A stretch of 64,000 nucleotides of DNA from Cellulomonas sp. Leaf334 (lineage in GTDB: Bacteria > Actinomycetota > Actinomycetes > Actinomycetales > Cellulomonadaceae). Position numbers and translations under genes: made by a program. Position 1 is the stretch's first letter. Each line of letters begins with the position of its first letter. The notes beneath the pieces are model-generated. The model did not search any database, was not told the DNA's origin, and saw only the letters and a program-made list of their open reading frames with translations. Shown piece after piece: positions 25,398-33,596 of this stretch. The DNA lies in contig NZ_LMOO01000001.1 of assembly GCF_001424195.1 (NCBI RefSeq), forward strand, positions 1,718,812 through 1,782,811, given 5' to 3'.

Positions 25398-25847
25398 ATG
25401 GCGAAGATCATCCTGACCCACGAGGTCACCGGTCTCGGTGAGCCCGGCGACGTGGTCGAGGTGAAGGACGGGTACGCCCGGAACTTCCTCGTCCCGCGCA
25501 ACCTGGCGACGCCCTGGACCAAGGGCGCCGAGAAGGACGTCACCGCGATCCGCAAGGCCCGCAAGGCCCGTGAGATCGCGACGCTCGACGACGCCAAGGC
25601 GATCCGCGACTCGCTGCAGAGCAAGCCGGTCGTCGTGTCGGCCAAGGCCGGCGAGTCGGGCCGTCTGTTCGGTGCCGTCACGACCGCCGAGATCGCCGAC
25701 GCGGTCAAGAAGTCCGGCGCGCCGCAGATCGACAAGCGGAAGGTCGAGATCGGTCAGCCGATCAAGGCCCTCGGCGAGTACCAGGTGTCGGTCCGTCTGC
25801 ACGCAGGCGTGTCCGCGACGGTGACCGTCAAGGTCGTCGCAGCCTGA
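25398..25847 (+). CDS. rplI: 50S ribosomal protein L9
   Basis: A 149-residue L9 with the diagnostic N-terminal domain ([20 protein letters not shown]) and a long helix linking to the C-terminal domain. The ATG at 25398 follows rpsR by 14 bases with AAAGGGG upstream. Last gene of the operon; a strong terminator follows. Confidence 0.97.
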   Translation: MAKIILTHEVTGLGEPGDVVEVKDGYARNFLVPRNLATPWTKGAEKDVTAIRKARKAREIATLDDAKAIRDSLQSKPVVVSAKAGESGRLFGAVTTAEIADAVKKSGAPQIDKRKVEIGQPIKALGEYQVSVRLHAGVSATVTVKVVAA

Positions 25848-25860
25848 CCTGAGCAGTCCT

Positions 25861-25897
25861 GGAGCGCCCCGATCCCCTGGTGGGACCGGGGCGCTCC
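25861..25897 (+). terminator. terminator after rplI
   Basis: A 16-base stem (25861-25876 with 25882-25897, one G-U pair) with a five-base loop, 14 bases after the rplI stop. Confidence 0.8.
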
Positions 25898-25914
25898 TGC
25901 GTCCAGGACCGCCA

Positions 25915-26071
25915 CGTCCGAGCATCTGGTCGCCCGGACGACCACGTGCTCGGACGTCCCCCACGCAGTCCCGTTGCGTCCGAGGAAGCGGCTGGCCCGA
26001 CGCTCACTTCCTCGGACGTCCCACCGGGGCGTCCGCACATTCGGTCGTCGGGACGCTCGAAGGTGCGGACG
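25915..26071. repeat. array of three 42-nt inverted repeats with conserved CGTCCG/CGGACG ends
   Basis: Three hairpin units, each exactly 42 bases, lie at 25915-25956, 25977-26018 and 26030-26071. Each begins CGTCCG and ends CGGACG. The inner arms differ between units but still pair: 16 of 18 positions in unit 1, 12 perfect outer pairs in unit 2, 17 of 21 in unit 3. Spacers are 20 and 11 bases, and each starts TCCC. The array fills the gap between the rplI terminator and the MATE stop. Covarying stems suggest selection for structure. Confidence 0.75.
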
Positions 26072-26084
26072 TTCGGGGTGGCCG

Positions 26085-27455
26085 TCAGGCGCCCGTGACC
26101 ATCCATGACGTGCCGCGGGCACGCCAGCCCGTCGTGACCGCGCGGGAGAGCATGAACACGCCCGCGAACGCCGCCCACAGCCACGCCAGGCCTGCGGCGC
26201 CCGGTGGGGCGGCCCCCCGGACCGCCAGCGCGAACGGCACGTAGACCACGAGCGTGGCCATGCCCGCCCACGCGAGGAAGCGGCCGTCGCCGGCGCCGAT
26301 GAGGACGCCGTCGAGCACGAACACCCAGCCGGCCATCGGCATGGTCACAGCGGCGACGACGAGCGCGGCGACGGCGGCTGCTCGGACGTCGTCGGCCGTC
26401 GTGAAGAGCGGGACGTAGACCCACGAGAGCCCGCCCACGACGAGGCCGAGAGCGGCACCGGCGCCGACTCCCCACTGGAGGGTGCGTCGCAGGATCGCGC
26501 GGACGCGTGGCACGTCGGCGGCACCCAGGGCGTGGCCGACGAGCGCCTGCGCGGCGATGGCGAGGGCGTCGAGCGCGAACGCGGCGAGCCCCCAGACGGC
26601 GGCGACGACCTGGTGCCCGGCGAGCTCCACCGCGCCGAGCCCGGTGGCGACCCACACGGTCAGCAGGATGGCGAGCCGCAGGGACAGCGTGCGGACGAAC
26701 AGCGGGGTGCCGGCGCGCGCGTTGGCCCAGATGCCCCCGGCAGCCGGACGGAGCTGCGCACCCGAGCCCCGGGCGCCGCGGACGACGACGACGGTGAGCG
26801 CGACGGCCATGGCCAGCTGGGTCACGGCGGTGCCGAGCCCGGAGCCGGCGATCCCCATCCCGACGCCGTAGACGAGCACCACGTTGAGCACGGCGTTGAC
26901 GACGGCACCGGCTGCGGCGACGACCAGGGGCGTGCGGGTGTCCAGCAGCCCGCGCAGGGCGCCGGTCGACGCGAGGACGAGGAGCATGCCGGGCAGGCCC
27001 GGTGCCGACCAGCGAAGGTAGGTCACGGCTTGCTGGGCGACCTCGTCGGACGCCCCGAGGGCCTCGATCAGCCACGGGGCGCTCAGCCAGGTGGCTGCAG
27101 CCAGCACGATGCCGAGCCCGAGCGCGAGCCACATCCCGTCGACCCCGACCTGGAGCGCACCCACGCGGTCGCCGGATCCGAGGCGCCGGGCGACGGCCGC
27201 CGTCGTCGCGTAGGCCAGGAAGACGCACAGCCCGATGACCGTCATCAGGACGGTCGAGGCGAGCGCCAGACCGGCCAGCGGGGCGGTGCCGAGGTGGCCC
27301 ACAACGGCGGAGTCGACGAGCACGAAGAGCGGCTCGGCGACCAGGGCGCCGAGCGCCGGGACGGCGAGGGCCAGTATCTGGCGGTCGATGCCGGGGGGTC
27401 GATGTCCGACAGATGAAATCGTGGCCAACCTTTCTCGAATCCACAGCACGTGCAC
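26085..27455 (-). CDS. MATE-family efflux transporter (DinF branch)
   Basis: A 456-residue MATE exporter with 12 helices in two homologous halves (VPALGALVAEPLFVLVDSAV in the first). MATE proteins expel cationic drugs or metabolites with Na+ or H+. The GTG at 27455 was chosen because AGGA lies six bases upstream; an ATG at 27497 would add 14 residues, and a TTG at 27428 lacks ribosome-site spacing. A member of this family near dnaB is common in actinobacteria. The upstream gap holds DnaA-box-like sequences. Substrate unknown. Confidence 0.85.
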   Translation of the reverse strand: MHVLWIRERLATISSVGHRPPGIDRQILALAVPALGALVAEPLFVLVDSAVVGHLGTAPLAGLALASTVLMTVIGLCVFLAYATTAAVARRLGSGDRVGALQVGVDGMWLALGLGIVLAAATWLSAPWLIEALGASDEVAQQAVTYLRWSAPGLPGMLLVLASTGALRGLLDTRTPLVVAAAGAVVNAVLNVVLVYGVGMGIAGSGLGTAVTQLAMAVALTVVVVRGARGSGAQLRPAAGGIWANARAGTPLFVRTLSLRLAILLTVWVATGLGAVELAGHQVVAAVWGLAAFALDALAIAAQALVGHALGAADVPRVRAILRRTLQWGVGAGAALGLVVGGLSWVYVPLFTTADDVRAAAVAALVVAAVTMPMAGWVFVLDGVLIGAGDGRFLAWAGMATLVVYVPFALAVRGAAPPGAAGLAWLWAAFAGVFMLSRAVTTGWRARGTSWMVTGA

Positions 27456-27607
27456 AGCGTTCCTGCGGGTGACGAGCGGATCTGAAGCGATATCCATTCG
27501 TCTGTCCACACCCCTGTCCACGGACTGTGGACAGAATCGGACGTGATCCACAGCCTCGCTCACAGTAGGTGAGGGCTCGCTCCACAGAAGTCTGCACGTT
27601 GCCCACA
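27437..27607. promoter_or_regulatory. cluster of DnaA-box-like 9-mers upstream of dnaB
   Basis: Seven sequences close to the actinobacterial DnaA box TTGTCCACA fall within 171 bases: GAATCCACA (27437), CTGTCCACA (27502), CTGTCCACG (27514), CTGTCCACA on the minus strand (27526-27534), TGATCCACA (27544), CGCTCCACA (27578) and TTGCCCACA (27599). Two are one mismatch from consensus in each orientation. This could regulate dnaB or titrate DnaA. It lacks the dnaA/dnaN neighbours expected of oriC. Confidence 0.5.
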
Positions 27608-27740
27608 GGGGCGCGGAGGGGCGTTTGGAGGACGGGCTCGGACCCCCTAACGTCGCGAGTGCGACGACCCGGTGACCGTCCTCCGGGCAGTGTGGGTGCC
27701 CCCATGGAGCATGTGTTCGAACGATGACGATGGGGATGGC

Positions 27741-30332
27741 ATGACGATCGAGGAGCTCGAGTACGGCGCGCCGTCGGGCACCAACCGCGGTGGCGGCGGC
27801 TACGACCGCACCCCGCCGCAGGACCTCGACGCCGAGCGCAGCGTCCTCGGCGGCATGATGATCTCCAAGGACGCCATCGCCGACGTCGTCGAGCAGATCC
27901 GCGGCACCGACTTCTACCGCCCGGCGCACGAGGTCGTGTACGACGCGATCATCGACCTCTACGGCCGCGGTGAGCCCGCCGACGCCATCACCGTCGCCGA
28001 CGAGCTGACCAAGCGCGGCGAGATCCAGCGCATCGGCGGCGCCCCCTACCTCCACACCCTCATCTCGTCTGTCCCCACCGCCGCGAACGCCGGCTACTAC
28101 GCGCGGATCGTGCGCGAGCGGTCCGTCCTGCGCAAGCTCGTCGAGGCCGGCACCCGCATCGTGCAGCTCGGCTACGGCACCGACGGTGGCGACGTCGACG
28201 AGATCGTGAACAACGCGCAGGCCGAGGTCTACGCCGTCACCGAGCGGCGGTCGTCGGAGGACTACCTGATCCTCGGTGACATCATCGGCGGTGCGGTCGA
28301 CGAGATCGAGGCCGCCGGCCACCGCGGCGAGGGCATGATCGGCGTGCCGACGGGCTTCTCGGACCTGGACCGGCTGACCAACGGGCTGCACCCGGGCCAG
28401 ATGATCGTGCTCGCCGCCCGACCCGCCATCGGCAAGGCTCTCGCCCTCGACACCCCGCTGCCCACGCCGACGGGCTGGACGACGATGCGCGACGTCCAGG
28501 TCGGCGACCAGCTCCTGGCGGCCGACGGCACGCCGACCCGCGTCGTTGCCGCCACCGATGTGCTCGTCGGTCGGCCGACCTACCGCGTGACCTTCGACGA
28601 CGGCAGCCAGATCGTTGCGGACGCCCTGCACCAGTGGGCCACCAGCACTCGCGCTGAGCGGCGTCGGAACGCGGGCCTCTCCGCGATCCGCACGACCGAG
28701 GAGATCCACGCCAGTGTCCGGTGCGCGACCGCCGACGGCCGCGCCAACCACTCCGTCGCCACGGCCGCCGCCCTGCGTCTGCCCACGGCGGACCTCCCGA
28801 TCGACCCGTACGCACTCGGCGTGTGGCTCGGCGACGGCCACTCGGCCTCGGCGCGCTTCACCAGCGCAGACCCCGAGATCGCGATGCTGATCGAGGGGCG
28901 TGGCCTCGTCGCACGCGCCTCTGCGTCAGGTTCTGGTCCCGCGCGGTTGTACTCCATCCAGCTTCCGGTCGACCTGATCGCCGAGCGCTGCTGCGAGGTT
29001 TGCGGGACCTCCTTCGTGCCGAAGCGCTCGAACGTGCGCACCTGCGGACGGTCCTGCGGCGGCCAGGTGAAGACGCTCACCGGTCCGGTTCCCGTGCCGA
29101 CGTGCCCGGACTGCGGTAACGAGACGACCGGGCTCCTGCGGTGTCAGCCGTGCCATGACGCGAACGGAACCGTCCACGGCCGGCTCCGCACGCTCGGTGT
29201 CCTGGGGAACAAGCACATCCCGTCGACCTATCTGCGTGCTAGCGAGCAGCAGCGGCGAGACCTGCTCGCGGGGCTGCTCGACACGGACGGCACGGTCAAT
29301 CCGACAGGCTCGCCGCAGATCGCACTCACGAGCCGGCGGTTGGCCGAGGACGTGCGCGAGCTCGTGCACTCGCTCGGGTACCGGACCGGGTGGTCGACCA
29401 AGCGCGTCGCCGGTCGGACCGAGGCATCGTCCGTCGCCTACACCTTGACATTCACGACCGACGATGAGGTGTTCGGCCTCGAGCGCAAGCGGCTGGTGCA
29501 CAAGGAGCGTCGTCGCCCGTCGACCGCGCGTCTGACCCAACGGTTCATCGTGTCCGTCGAGCCGATCGAGAGCGTGCCGGTCCGGTGCGTGGAGATCGCG
29601 CACGCGACGCACCTGTACCTGGCCGGGCAGTCGATGATCCCGACCCACAACTCGACCATGGGCATCGACATCGCCCGGTCGGCATCGATCAAGCACAACA
29701 TGACGTCCGTCGTCTTCTCGCTCGAGATGAGCCGCAACGAGATCACCATGCGTCTGCTGTCGGCCGAGGCGCGTGTGCACCTGCAGAAGCTCCGCAACGG
29801 CCAGATGGGCGAGGACGACTGGGCCAAGATCGCCGCGACCATGGGCAAGATCTCCGAGGCGCCGCTGTTCATCGACGACTCGCCGAACATGTCGCTGATG
29901 GAGATCCGCGCCAAGTGCCGCCGGCTCAAGCAGAAGCACGACCTCAAGCTCGTCGTCATCGACTACCTGCAGCTGATGTCCTCCGGCAAGCGCGTCGAGT
30001 CGCGCCAGCAGGAGGTCTCCGAGTTCTCCCGTGCGCTCAAGCTGCTGGCCAAGGAGCTCGAGGTCCCCGTCATCGCCATCTCCCAGCTGAACCGTGGCGC
30101 CGAGCAGCGCACCGACAAGCGGCCCCAGATGAGCGACCTTCGTGAATCAGGGTCGATCGAGCAGGACGCCGACATCGTGATCCTGCTGCACCGCGAGGAC
30201 GCCTACGAGAAGGAATCGCCCCGCGCCGGGGAGGCCGACGTGATCGTGGCAAAGCACCGAAACGGCCCCACGGACACGCTCGTGGTGGCGTTCCAGGGGC
30301 ACTACTCGCGTTTTGTGGACATGCAGGCCTGA
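27741..30332 (+). CDS. dnaB: replicative DNA helicase DnaB containing an intein
   Basis: The primary product is 863 residues; after splicing the helicase would be 458. The N-terminal domain has PPQDLDAERSVLGGMM. The RecA-like domain is interrupted exactly after the Walker A Lys232 (AARPAIGK) and resumes at Ser638 (STMGIDIARS), then Walker B (LKLVVIDYLQLM) and SQLNRGAEQR. DnaB is the hexameric helicase that unwinds DNA at the fork, and it cannot bind ATP until the intein leaves. The ATG at 27741 follows GGGGA. A DnaA-box-like cluster lies just upstream. In M. tuberculosis dnaB also contains an intein. Confidence 0.95.
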   Translation: MTIEELEYGAPSGTNRGGGGYDRTPPQDLDAERSVLGGMMISKDAIADVVEQIRGTDFYRPAHEVVYDAIIDLYGRGEPADAITVADELTKRGEIQRIGGAPYLHTLISSVPTAANAGYYARIVRERSVLRKLVEAGTRIVQLGYGTDGGDVDEIVNNAQAEVYAVTERRSSEDYLILGDIIGGAVDEIEAAGHRGEGMIGVPTGFSDLDRLTNGLHPGQMIVLAARPAIGKALALDTPLPTPTGWTTMRDVQVGDQLLAADGTPTRVVAATDVLVGRPTYRVTFDDGSQIVADALHQWATSTRAERRRNAGLSAIRTTEEIHASVRCATADGRANHSVATAAALRLPTADLPIDPYALGVWLGDGHSASARFTSADPEIAMLIEGRGLVARASASGSGPARLYSIQLPVDLIAERCCEVCGTSFVPKRSNVRTCGRSCGGQVKTLTGPVPVPTCPDCGNETTGLLRCQPCHDANGTVHGRLRTLGVLGNKHIPSTYLRASEQQRRDLLAGLLDTDGTVNPTGSPQIALTSRRLAEDVRELVHSLGYRTGWSTKRVAGRTEASSVAYTLTFTTDDEVFGLERKRLVHKERRRPSTARLTQRFIVSVEPIESVPVRCVEIAHATHLYLAGQSMIPTHNSTMGIDIARSASIKHNMTSVVFSLEMSRNEITMRLLSAEARVHLQKLRNGQMGEDDWAKIAATMGKISEAPLFIDDSPNMSLMEIRAKCRRLKQKHDLKLVVIDYLQLMSSGKRVESRQQEVSEFSRALKLLAKELEVPVIAISQLNRGAEQRTDKRPQMSDLRESGSIEQDADIVILLHREDAYEKESPRAGEADVIVAKHRNGPTDTLVVAFQGHYSRFVDMQA
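28437..29651 (+). mobile_element. class 3-type intein with LAGLIDADG homing endonuclease in dnaB
   Basis: A 405-residue intein (DnaB residues 233-637). It starts ALALDTPLPTPTGW, so residue 1 is Ala and not Cys/Ser. It carries the Trp-Cys-Thr triplet that marks class 3 inteins: HQW in block B (Trp67), RCVEI in block F (Cys384) and PTHN at the end (Thr403, His404, Asn405), followed by Ser as +1. Two LAGLIDADG-type motifs (LGVWLGDGH and LLAGLLDTDG) mark an endonuclease, and a Cys-rich zinc-ribbon-like insert (CCEVCGTSF, CPDCGNE, CQPC) lies between them. No truncation is seen. Confidence 0.88.
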
Positions 30333-30357
30333 CCTGCTGCAATCGAGTCTCACGTGC

Positions 30358-30434
30358 CTGAATCTCGGCCGATGATCTGAACCCATCTGAAAGCTGAGGA
30401 GGCAGGCACCGCGGATCTGAATCTCGTAACCGAT
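30358..30434 (+). repeat. imperfect direct repeat at the left edge of the island
   Basis: CTGAATCTCGGCCGAT (30358-30373) recurs as CTGAATCTCGTAACCGAT (30417-30434), 44 bases apart, in the gap after dnaB. It could be a protein-binding site or a relic of an insertion boundary. No matching copy was found at the right edge. Confidence 0.3.
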
Positions 30435-30514
30435 ATCGTGTGCGGCTTCCACCTGAGTGTTGTGGATCCCGCCCCGTGGGTAGGCAGTCCGTTGACATCG
30501 GCTAAGGGGGAGCA

Positions 30515-32161
30515 GTGGACGTTGCGGAGTTTGAGGACGCGCTCTATGAGCAGATCCGGCCGCGTGCCACTGGTGGACCCAACGCACTGCCCTACCTGTT
30601 CGCCGGGAGCGGGTTGTCGCTCCGTTATCTTGGCCTGCCGACGTGGGATGCGCTGCTAGAGCGGTTCGCGCTTGAGGCGGGTCTGAACTACTTCGAGCTC
30701 TTGTCGCGCGCTGACGGTGACCGCCCCGCGGTGGCGTCCCAGATCGCCGATGCGTTCCATAGCGTCTGGTTCAACGCACCCCAGTACGAGGCGCAGCGTG
30801 GTCACGTCGGTGTGACGTCTTCCCACGAGCTGCCATTGAAGATCGCCATCTCGCAGTTCCTCCGGGAGCGATCGGTCCTTGCGGCCGGCGTACCGGGCGT
30901 TGACGACCCGGCGCTCGCTGAGGAAATCGTCCTAGCCGGTCGCGCGGTGCTCGACGGCGTCATCACCACGAACTACGACCCGCTCATCTCGTCGATCTTC
31001 AAGCCGCTACCGGTGTTCGTCGGCCAGGACGAGCTCATTCTGAGCGATGCGCAGTTCGTGTCCGAGGTGTACCTCATCCACGGGTCGGTCGACGACCCCG
31101 AGTCACTCGTCCTCACGTCTTCCGACTACTCCAAAATCACGAAACAGAGCCCGTACCTCGTCGCCAAGCTGCTGACGATCTTCGTGGAGCATCCCGTCGT
31201 GTTCATGGGCTACAGCATTGCCGACACCTATATCCAGGACATCCTTCGAAAGGTGGCTGAAGCCGTCACGCCCGGACGGCTGGCCCAGTTGGCCGGGCGG
31301 CTCGTATTTGTGGAATGGAGTCACGACTCCGCGGCGGAACCGACGATCGTTCGACGTGACATCGCGCTCGACTCCGGTGGGTTCCTCACCGTTACGCAGG
31401 TTGTCACACCCTCGTTCGCCCCGGTTTTTCGTGCCCTCTCGCGTCTCGAGCGTCCGTTCCCGCGCCAGCTGCTCCGCCAGCTCTCGGCGCAGGTGTACGA
31501 CCTCTTCAGCGACCCCAGCGTCACCAAGACACCGGTTTCGGTCGTCCCGATCGACTCGCCGAATGCCGAAGGCCTGAGCGTCGTTTTCGGCGTTGGGCAG
31601 TTTCGCCCGAGCGATGGGCGAACGATTAGCCTGATCGGCCTTCGGACCGTGCCACGCGAGCACCTCGCCAGAGACGTGCTGGCCATGTCGAAGTCTGAGT
31701 ACGCAGACGACGACTGGCTCAGGTCTGGCCTGCCTTCGATGAACCAGCAGTGGTCTACGGCGTACATGCCCGTCTATAAGTACCTACGCGGCGCGGGGCG
31801 GATCGAGGGCGGAGAGGTCAACTTCGACAGTCTCGGCCCAGAGATCAAGGAGATCGCCGACCGTGTGGACGGCGTAGCCGCCGTGGATTCGAATCGTCGT
31901 CGGTTCGAAAAGGGCGGGTACGCCGGCATGTCCCCCGTGGAGATCGTGAAGGGCCGGGATGCTGAGTACTTCAAGCTTGAGTGCCTGATGCTCGTGGACG
32001 TCGCGCGGTTCGGTGCCGAGTCACTTCGAGAAGCCCTCATGTTTATGCTGATTGAGTTCGAACGCCGCGGGGAGCGACTCAGCACGAGTTTCTGGCGCGC
32101 GCTGTGCTGGTATGACCGAGTCGCTTTCGGTCCGGACGTGGACCTCGCTCCGGTCGAATAG
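30515..32161 (+). CDS. SIR2-like domain protein (candidate defence NADase)
   Basis: A 548-residue protein. The first 270 residues are SIR2-like: FAGSGLS (29-35, nucleotide loop), VITTNYDPL (149-157), LIHGS (187-191, catalytic His189) and MGYSIADTYI (231-240). The remaining 280 residues form an unrecognised domain. Bacterial SIR2-like proteins of this kind are known from phage-defence systems, where they degrade NAD+; deacetylase activity is less likely without the sirtuin Cys4 zinc module. GTG start with AAGGGGGA upstream. It has visibly lower GC than its neighbours, suggesting transfer. No obvious HerA, Argonaute or phage-sensor partner is adjacent. Confidence 0.72.
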   Translation: MDVAEFEDALYEQIRPRATGGPNALPYLFAGSGLSLRYLGLPTWDALLERFALEAGLNYFELLSRADGDRPAVASQIADAFHSVWFNAPQYEAQRGHVGVTSSHELPLKIAISQFLRERSVLAAGVPGVDDPALAEEIVLAGRAVLDGVITTNYDPLISSIFKPLPVFVGQDELILSDAQFVSEVYLIHGSVDDPESLVLTSSDYSKITKQSPYLVAKLLTIFVEHPVVFMGYSIADTYIQDILRKVAEAVTPGRLAQLAGRLVFVEWSHDSAAEPTIVRRDIALDSGGFLTVTQVVTPSFAPVFRALSRLERPFPRQLLRQLSAQVYDLFSDPSVTKTPVSVVPIDSPNAEGLSVVFGVGQFRPSDGRTISLIGLRTVPREHLARDVLAMSKSEYADDDWLRSGLPSMNQQWSTAYMPVYKYLRGAGRIEGGEVNFDSLGPEIKEIADRVDGVAAVDSNRRRFEKGGYAGMSPVEIVKGRDAEYFKLECLMLVDVARFGAESLREALMFMLIEFERRGERLSTSFWRALCWYDRVAFGPDVDLAPVE

Positions 32162-32197
32162 CAGGCCGAAGGGCGGAACGAGGGTGGTGTTCCGCTT

Positions 32198-32453
32198 TCA
32201 AGCGGCGTTCACGGCTTCGAGCAGTTGAGGTGCCGTCCGAGGGTGCGCTTCTGTTCGGCAGGGTTCGATCGCTACCCACAACCGACAGTTAGCCCCTGGG
32301 GGCAAGAAGAAGTTCCCGACGGCCGCCTTCGGCGCACCAAGCGTGTACGAGGCCCAGTCGATCGCGGGGTGCCTTGGTTCCGTCGTTGCGGATCGGGATG
32401 ACGAAGTAGCCGGCTGCAGACAGCTCGAGAGCCGCACCGAGAATCGCGTTCAT
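32198..32453 (-). pseudogene. frameshifted remnant of a bifunctional DNA primase/polymerase (prim-pol)
   Basis: From an ATG at 32453 the minus strand reads ALELSAAGYFVIPIRNDGTK, the start of a prim-pol N-terminal domain (PF09250 type) as found on actinobacterial plasmids and integrative elements. The frame is lost near 32365, and the expected continuation appears in another frame as PAIDWASYTLGAPKAAVGNF, running to a stop at 32198. Only about 85 residues remain of a domain normally much longer, with no helicase part. It indicates that a replicating or integrative element once occupied this site. The rest of the 357-base gap has nothing recognisable. Confidence 0.6.
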
Positions 32454-32518
32454 GCGACCTCACCGGCCGCTACGGTGGCGAGACGCAAGCGCGCGAGCGC
32501 CCGACACAGGAGGTCCCG

Positions 32519-32722
32519 ATGGGTGAGGATCCGGAGCTTGCCGCACTGCAGAGGCTGAGTGCTGCGGTTCTGCTGCAAGGGCGACTTGCCGAGGGTCTGA
32601 AGCCTGAACTGGGCCCCCGGGACCCCGGAAACCTCCTGGTCCTCGCCGACATTCTCGCCGCGCAGAGTGAGGCCCGGGCCGCGCATGCCGCGCTCGTGGA
32701 CATGGGCGCGATCGAGTCCTGA
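32519..32722 (+). CDS. small hypothetical protein of the island
   Basis: A 67-residue, Ala/Leu-rich, probably all-helical protein (LAALQRLSAAVLLQGRLAEG; LLVLADILAAQSEARAAHAA). Not recognised. A textbook AGGAGG five bases before the ATG makes it very likely expressed, and TACGGT about 45 bases upstream could be its -10. The next gene starts one base after its stop, so the two probably form an operon. Confidence 0.6.
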   Translation: MGEDPELAALQRLSAAVLLQGRLAEGLKPELGPRDPGNLLVLADILAAQSEARAAHAALVDMGAIES

Positions 32723-32723
32723 C

Positions 32724-33224
32724 GTGGAGGATCCGCAGTGGGCCGCCGTGTTCGTTGCTGGCGGTGCGTTACTCGTCTCGATCCTCGCGGCCTTGTTTAC
32801 CGGGGTCTCGCTCGGGTACACGCGGGGGCAACGCGACGCGACCGTTCGGCAGGCTGACGCCGCCGAGGCACAGGTCGTCGTCATGCAGCGGCAGGTCGAC
32901 CTCATGGAGCAAGGCGCCGGCGGAGCCTCGGTGTCGCAGGTGCCGTACGTGCCACCGTGGTCGGTGATTCACAGCGCGAACCGCAACGGCCTGCGGCTGA
33001 TCAACGGCGGCGACGAGACGGCGCACGAGGTCGAGGTGACGTTCAACCCGTCACCACCGGAGAACAACGCCTCGGCAATGGCGTGGGACAAGATCGAACC
33101 ACACGCCAGCGTCGAGTTCGTCGTCATGCGGTCGTTCGCCTGGGTACCCGACACCGTCAACGTGCGGTGGCGGCGGGTGCCGGGCGGCGAGGACTTGTAC
33201 TGGACGACTCCGCCACCGCTGTGA
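32724..33224 (+). CDS. membrane-anchored hypothetical protein with coiled coil
   Basis: A 166-residue protein starting GTG directly after the upstream stop. One N-terminal helix (AAVFVAGGALLVSILAALFT) is followed by a charged coiled-coil-like stretch (RQADAAEAQVVVMQRQVDLM) and a C-terminal beta-rich part with conserved-looking Trp residues (VRWRRVPGGEDLYWTTPPP). Not recognised. The plan (anchor, coil, small sensor domain) is common in mobile elements of actinobacteria, but no function can be given. Confidence 0.6.
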   Translation: MEDPQWAAVFVAGGALLVSILAALFTGVSLGYTRGQRDATVRQADAAEAQVVVMQRQVDLMEQGAGGASVSQVPYVPPWSVIHSANRNGLRLINGGDETAHEVEVTFNPSPPENNASAMAWDKIEPHASVEFVVMRSFAWVPDTVNVRWRRVPGGEDLYWTTPPPL

Positions 33225-33265
33225 CGCTTGCGGGTCGGGCTCGCGCGGCGCGACCGCGGGGACGG

Positions 33266-33457
33266 GTGAAATCCTCGAGGCGTAGCGCTGGACGCGTGTC
33301 TCGAACCACGGAGAACGACTTGGCTACCGTGACGGCACACCACGAGGCCGGTCCCGCAGTGGCCGCTGTGCTGCTCTCCCCGTCGACCGGTCACGTCGAG
33401 ATTGTGAGCGCGTCCGGGACCTGGATCGACGACGGCACCGGTAGGCGCGGCGGGTAG
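33266..33457 (+). CDS. possible small ORF with degenerate HEAG(H)AVA metallopeptidase motif
   Basis: A 63-residue frame from GTG at 33266 contains TAHHEAGPAVAAVLL, one residue different from the HEAGHAVA zinc motif of M41-like peptidases (second His is Pro). The rest is too short for a peptidase, so it is more likely a decayed fragment or a chance frame. No good ribosome site. The rest of 33225-33708 holds only a terminator for the facing gene. Confidence 0.25.
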   Translation: MKSSRRSAGRVSRTTENDLATVTAHHEAGPAVAAVLLSPSTGHVEIVSASGTWIDDGTGRRGG

Positions 33458-33596
33458 AGCGTGCATAGACGCACGTCTCCGGACTCTCCGTCGCTGTCTC
33501 GCCGAGCAGAGGCTGGTAGGACAGTCAGTGCGGGAGGCCGTTGAGCGACCTCCGGGCCACGGAGAGGACGTTGCCGGACGGGAGCGGGGACGGGCC

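Noticed and set aside
25880..26098. 72-codon frame over the three 42-nt hairpins
   Set aside because: Its repetitive Arg-Ser-Gly-Arg translation follows from the inverted repeats, and there is no ribosome site.
27437..27607. Could the DnaA-box cluster be the replication origin oriC?
   Set aside because: No dnaA, dnaN, rpmH or parAB nearby. trxB at the left edge indicates that oriC lies further left.
32272..32463. Other minus-strand frames over the prim-pol remnant as a real small gene
   Set aside because: They give Arg/Ser-rich peptides without similarity; only two specific frames together match the prim-pol start.
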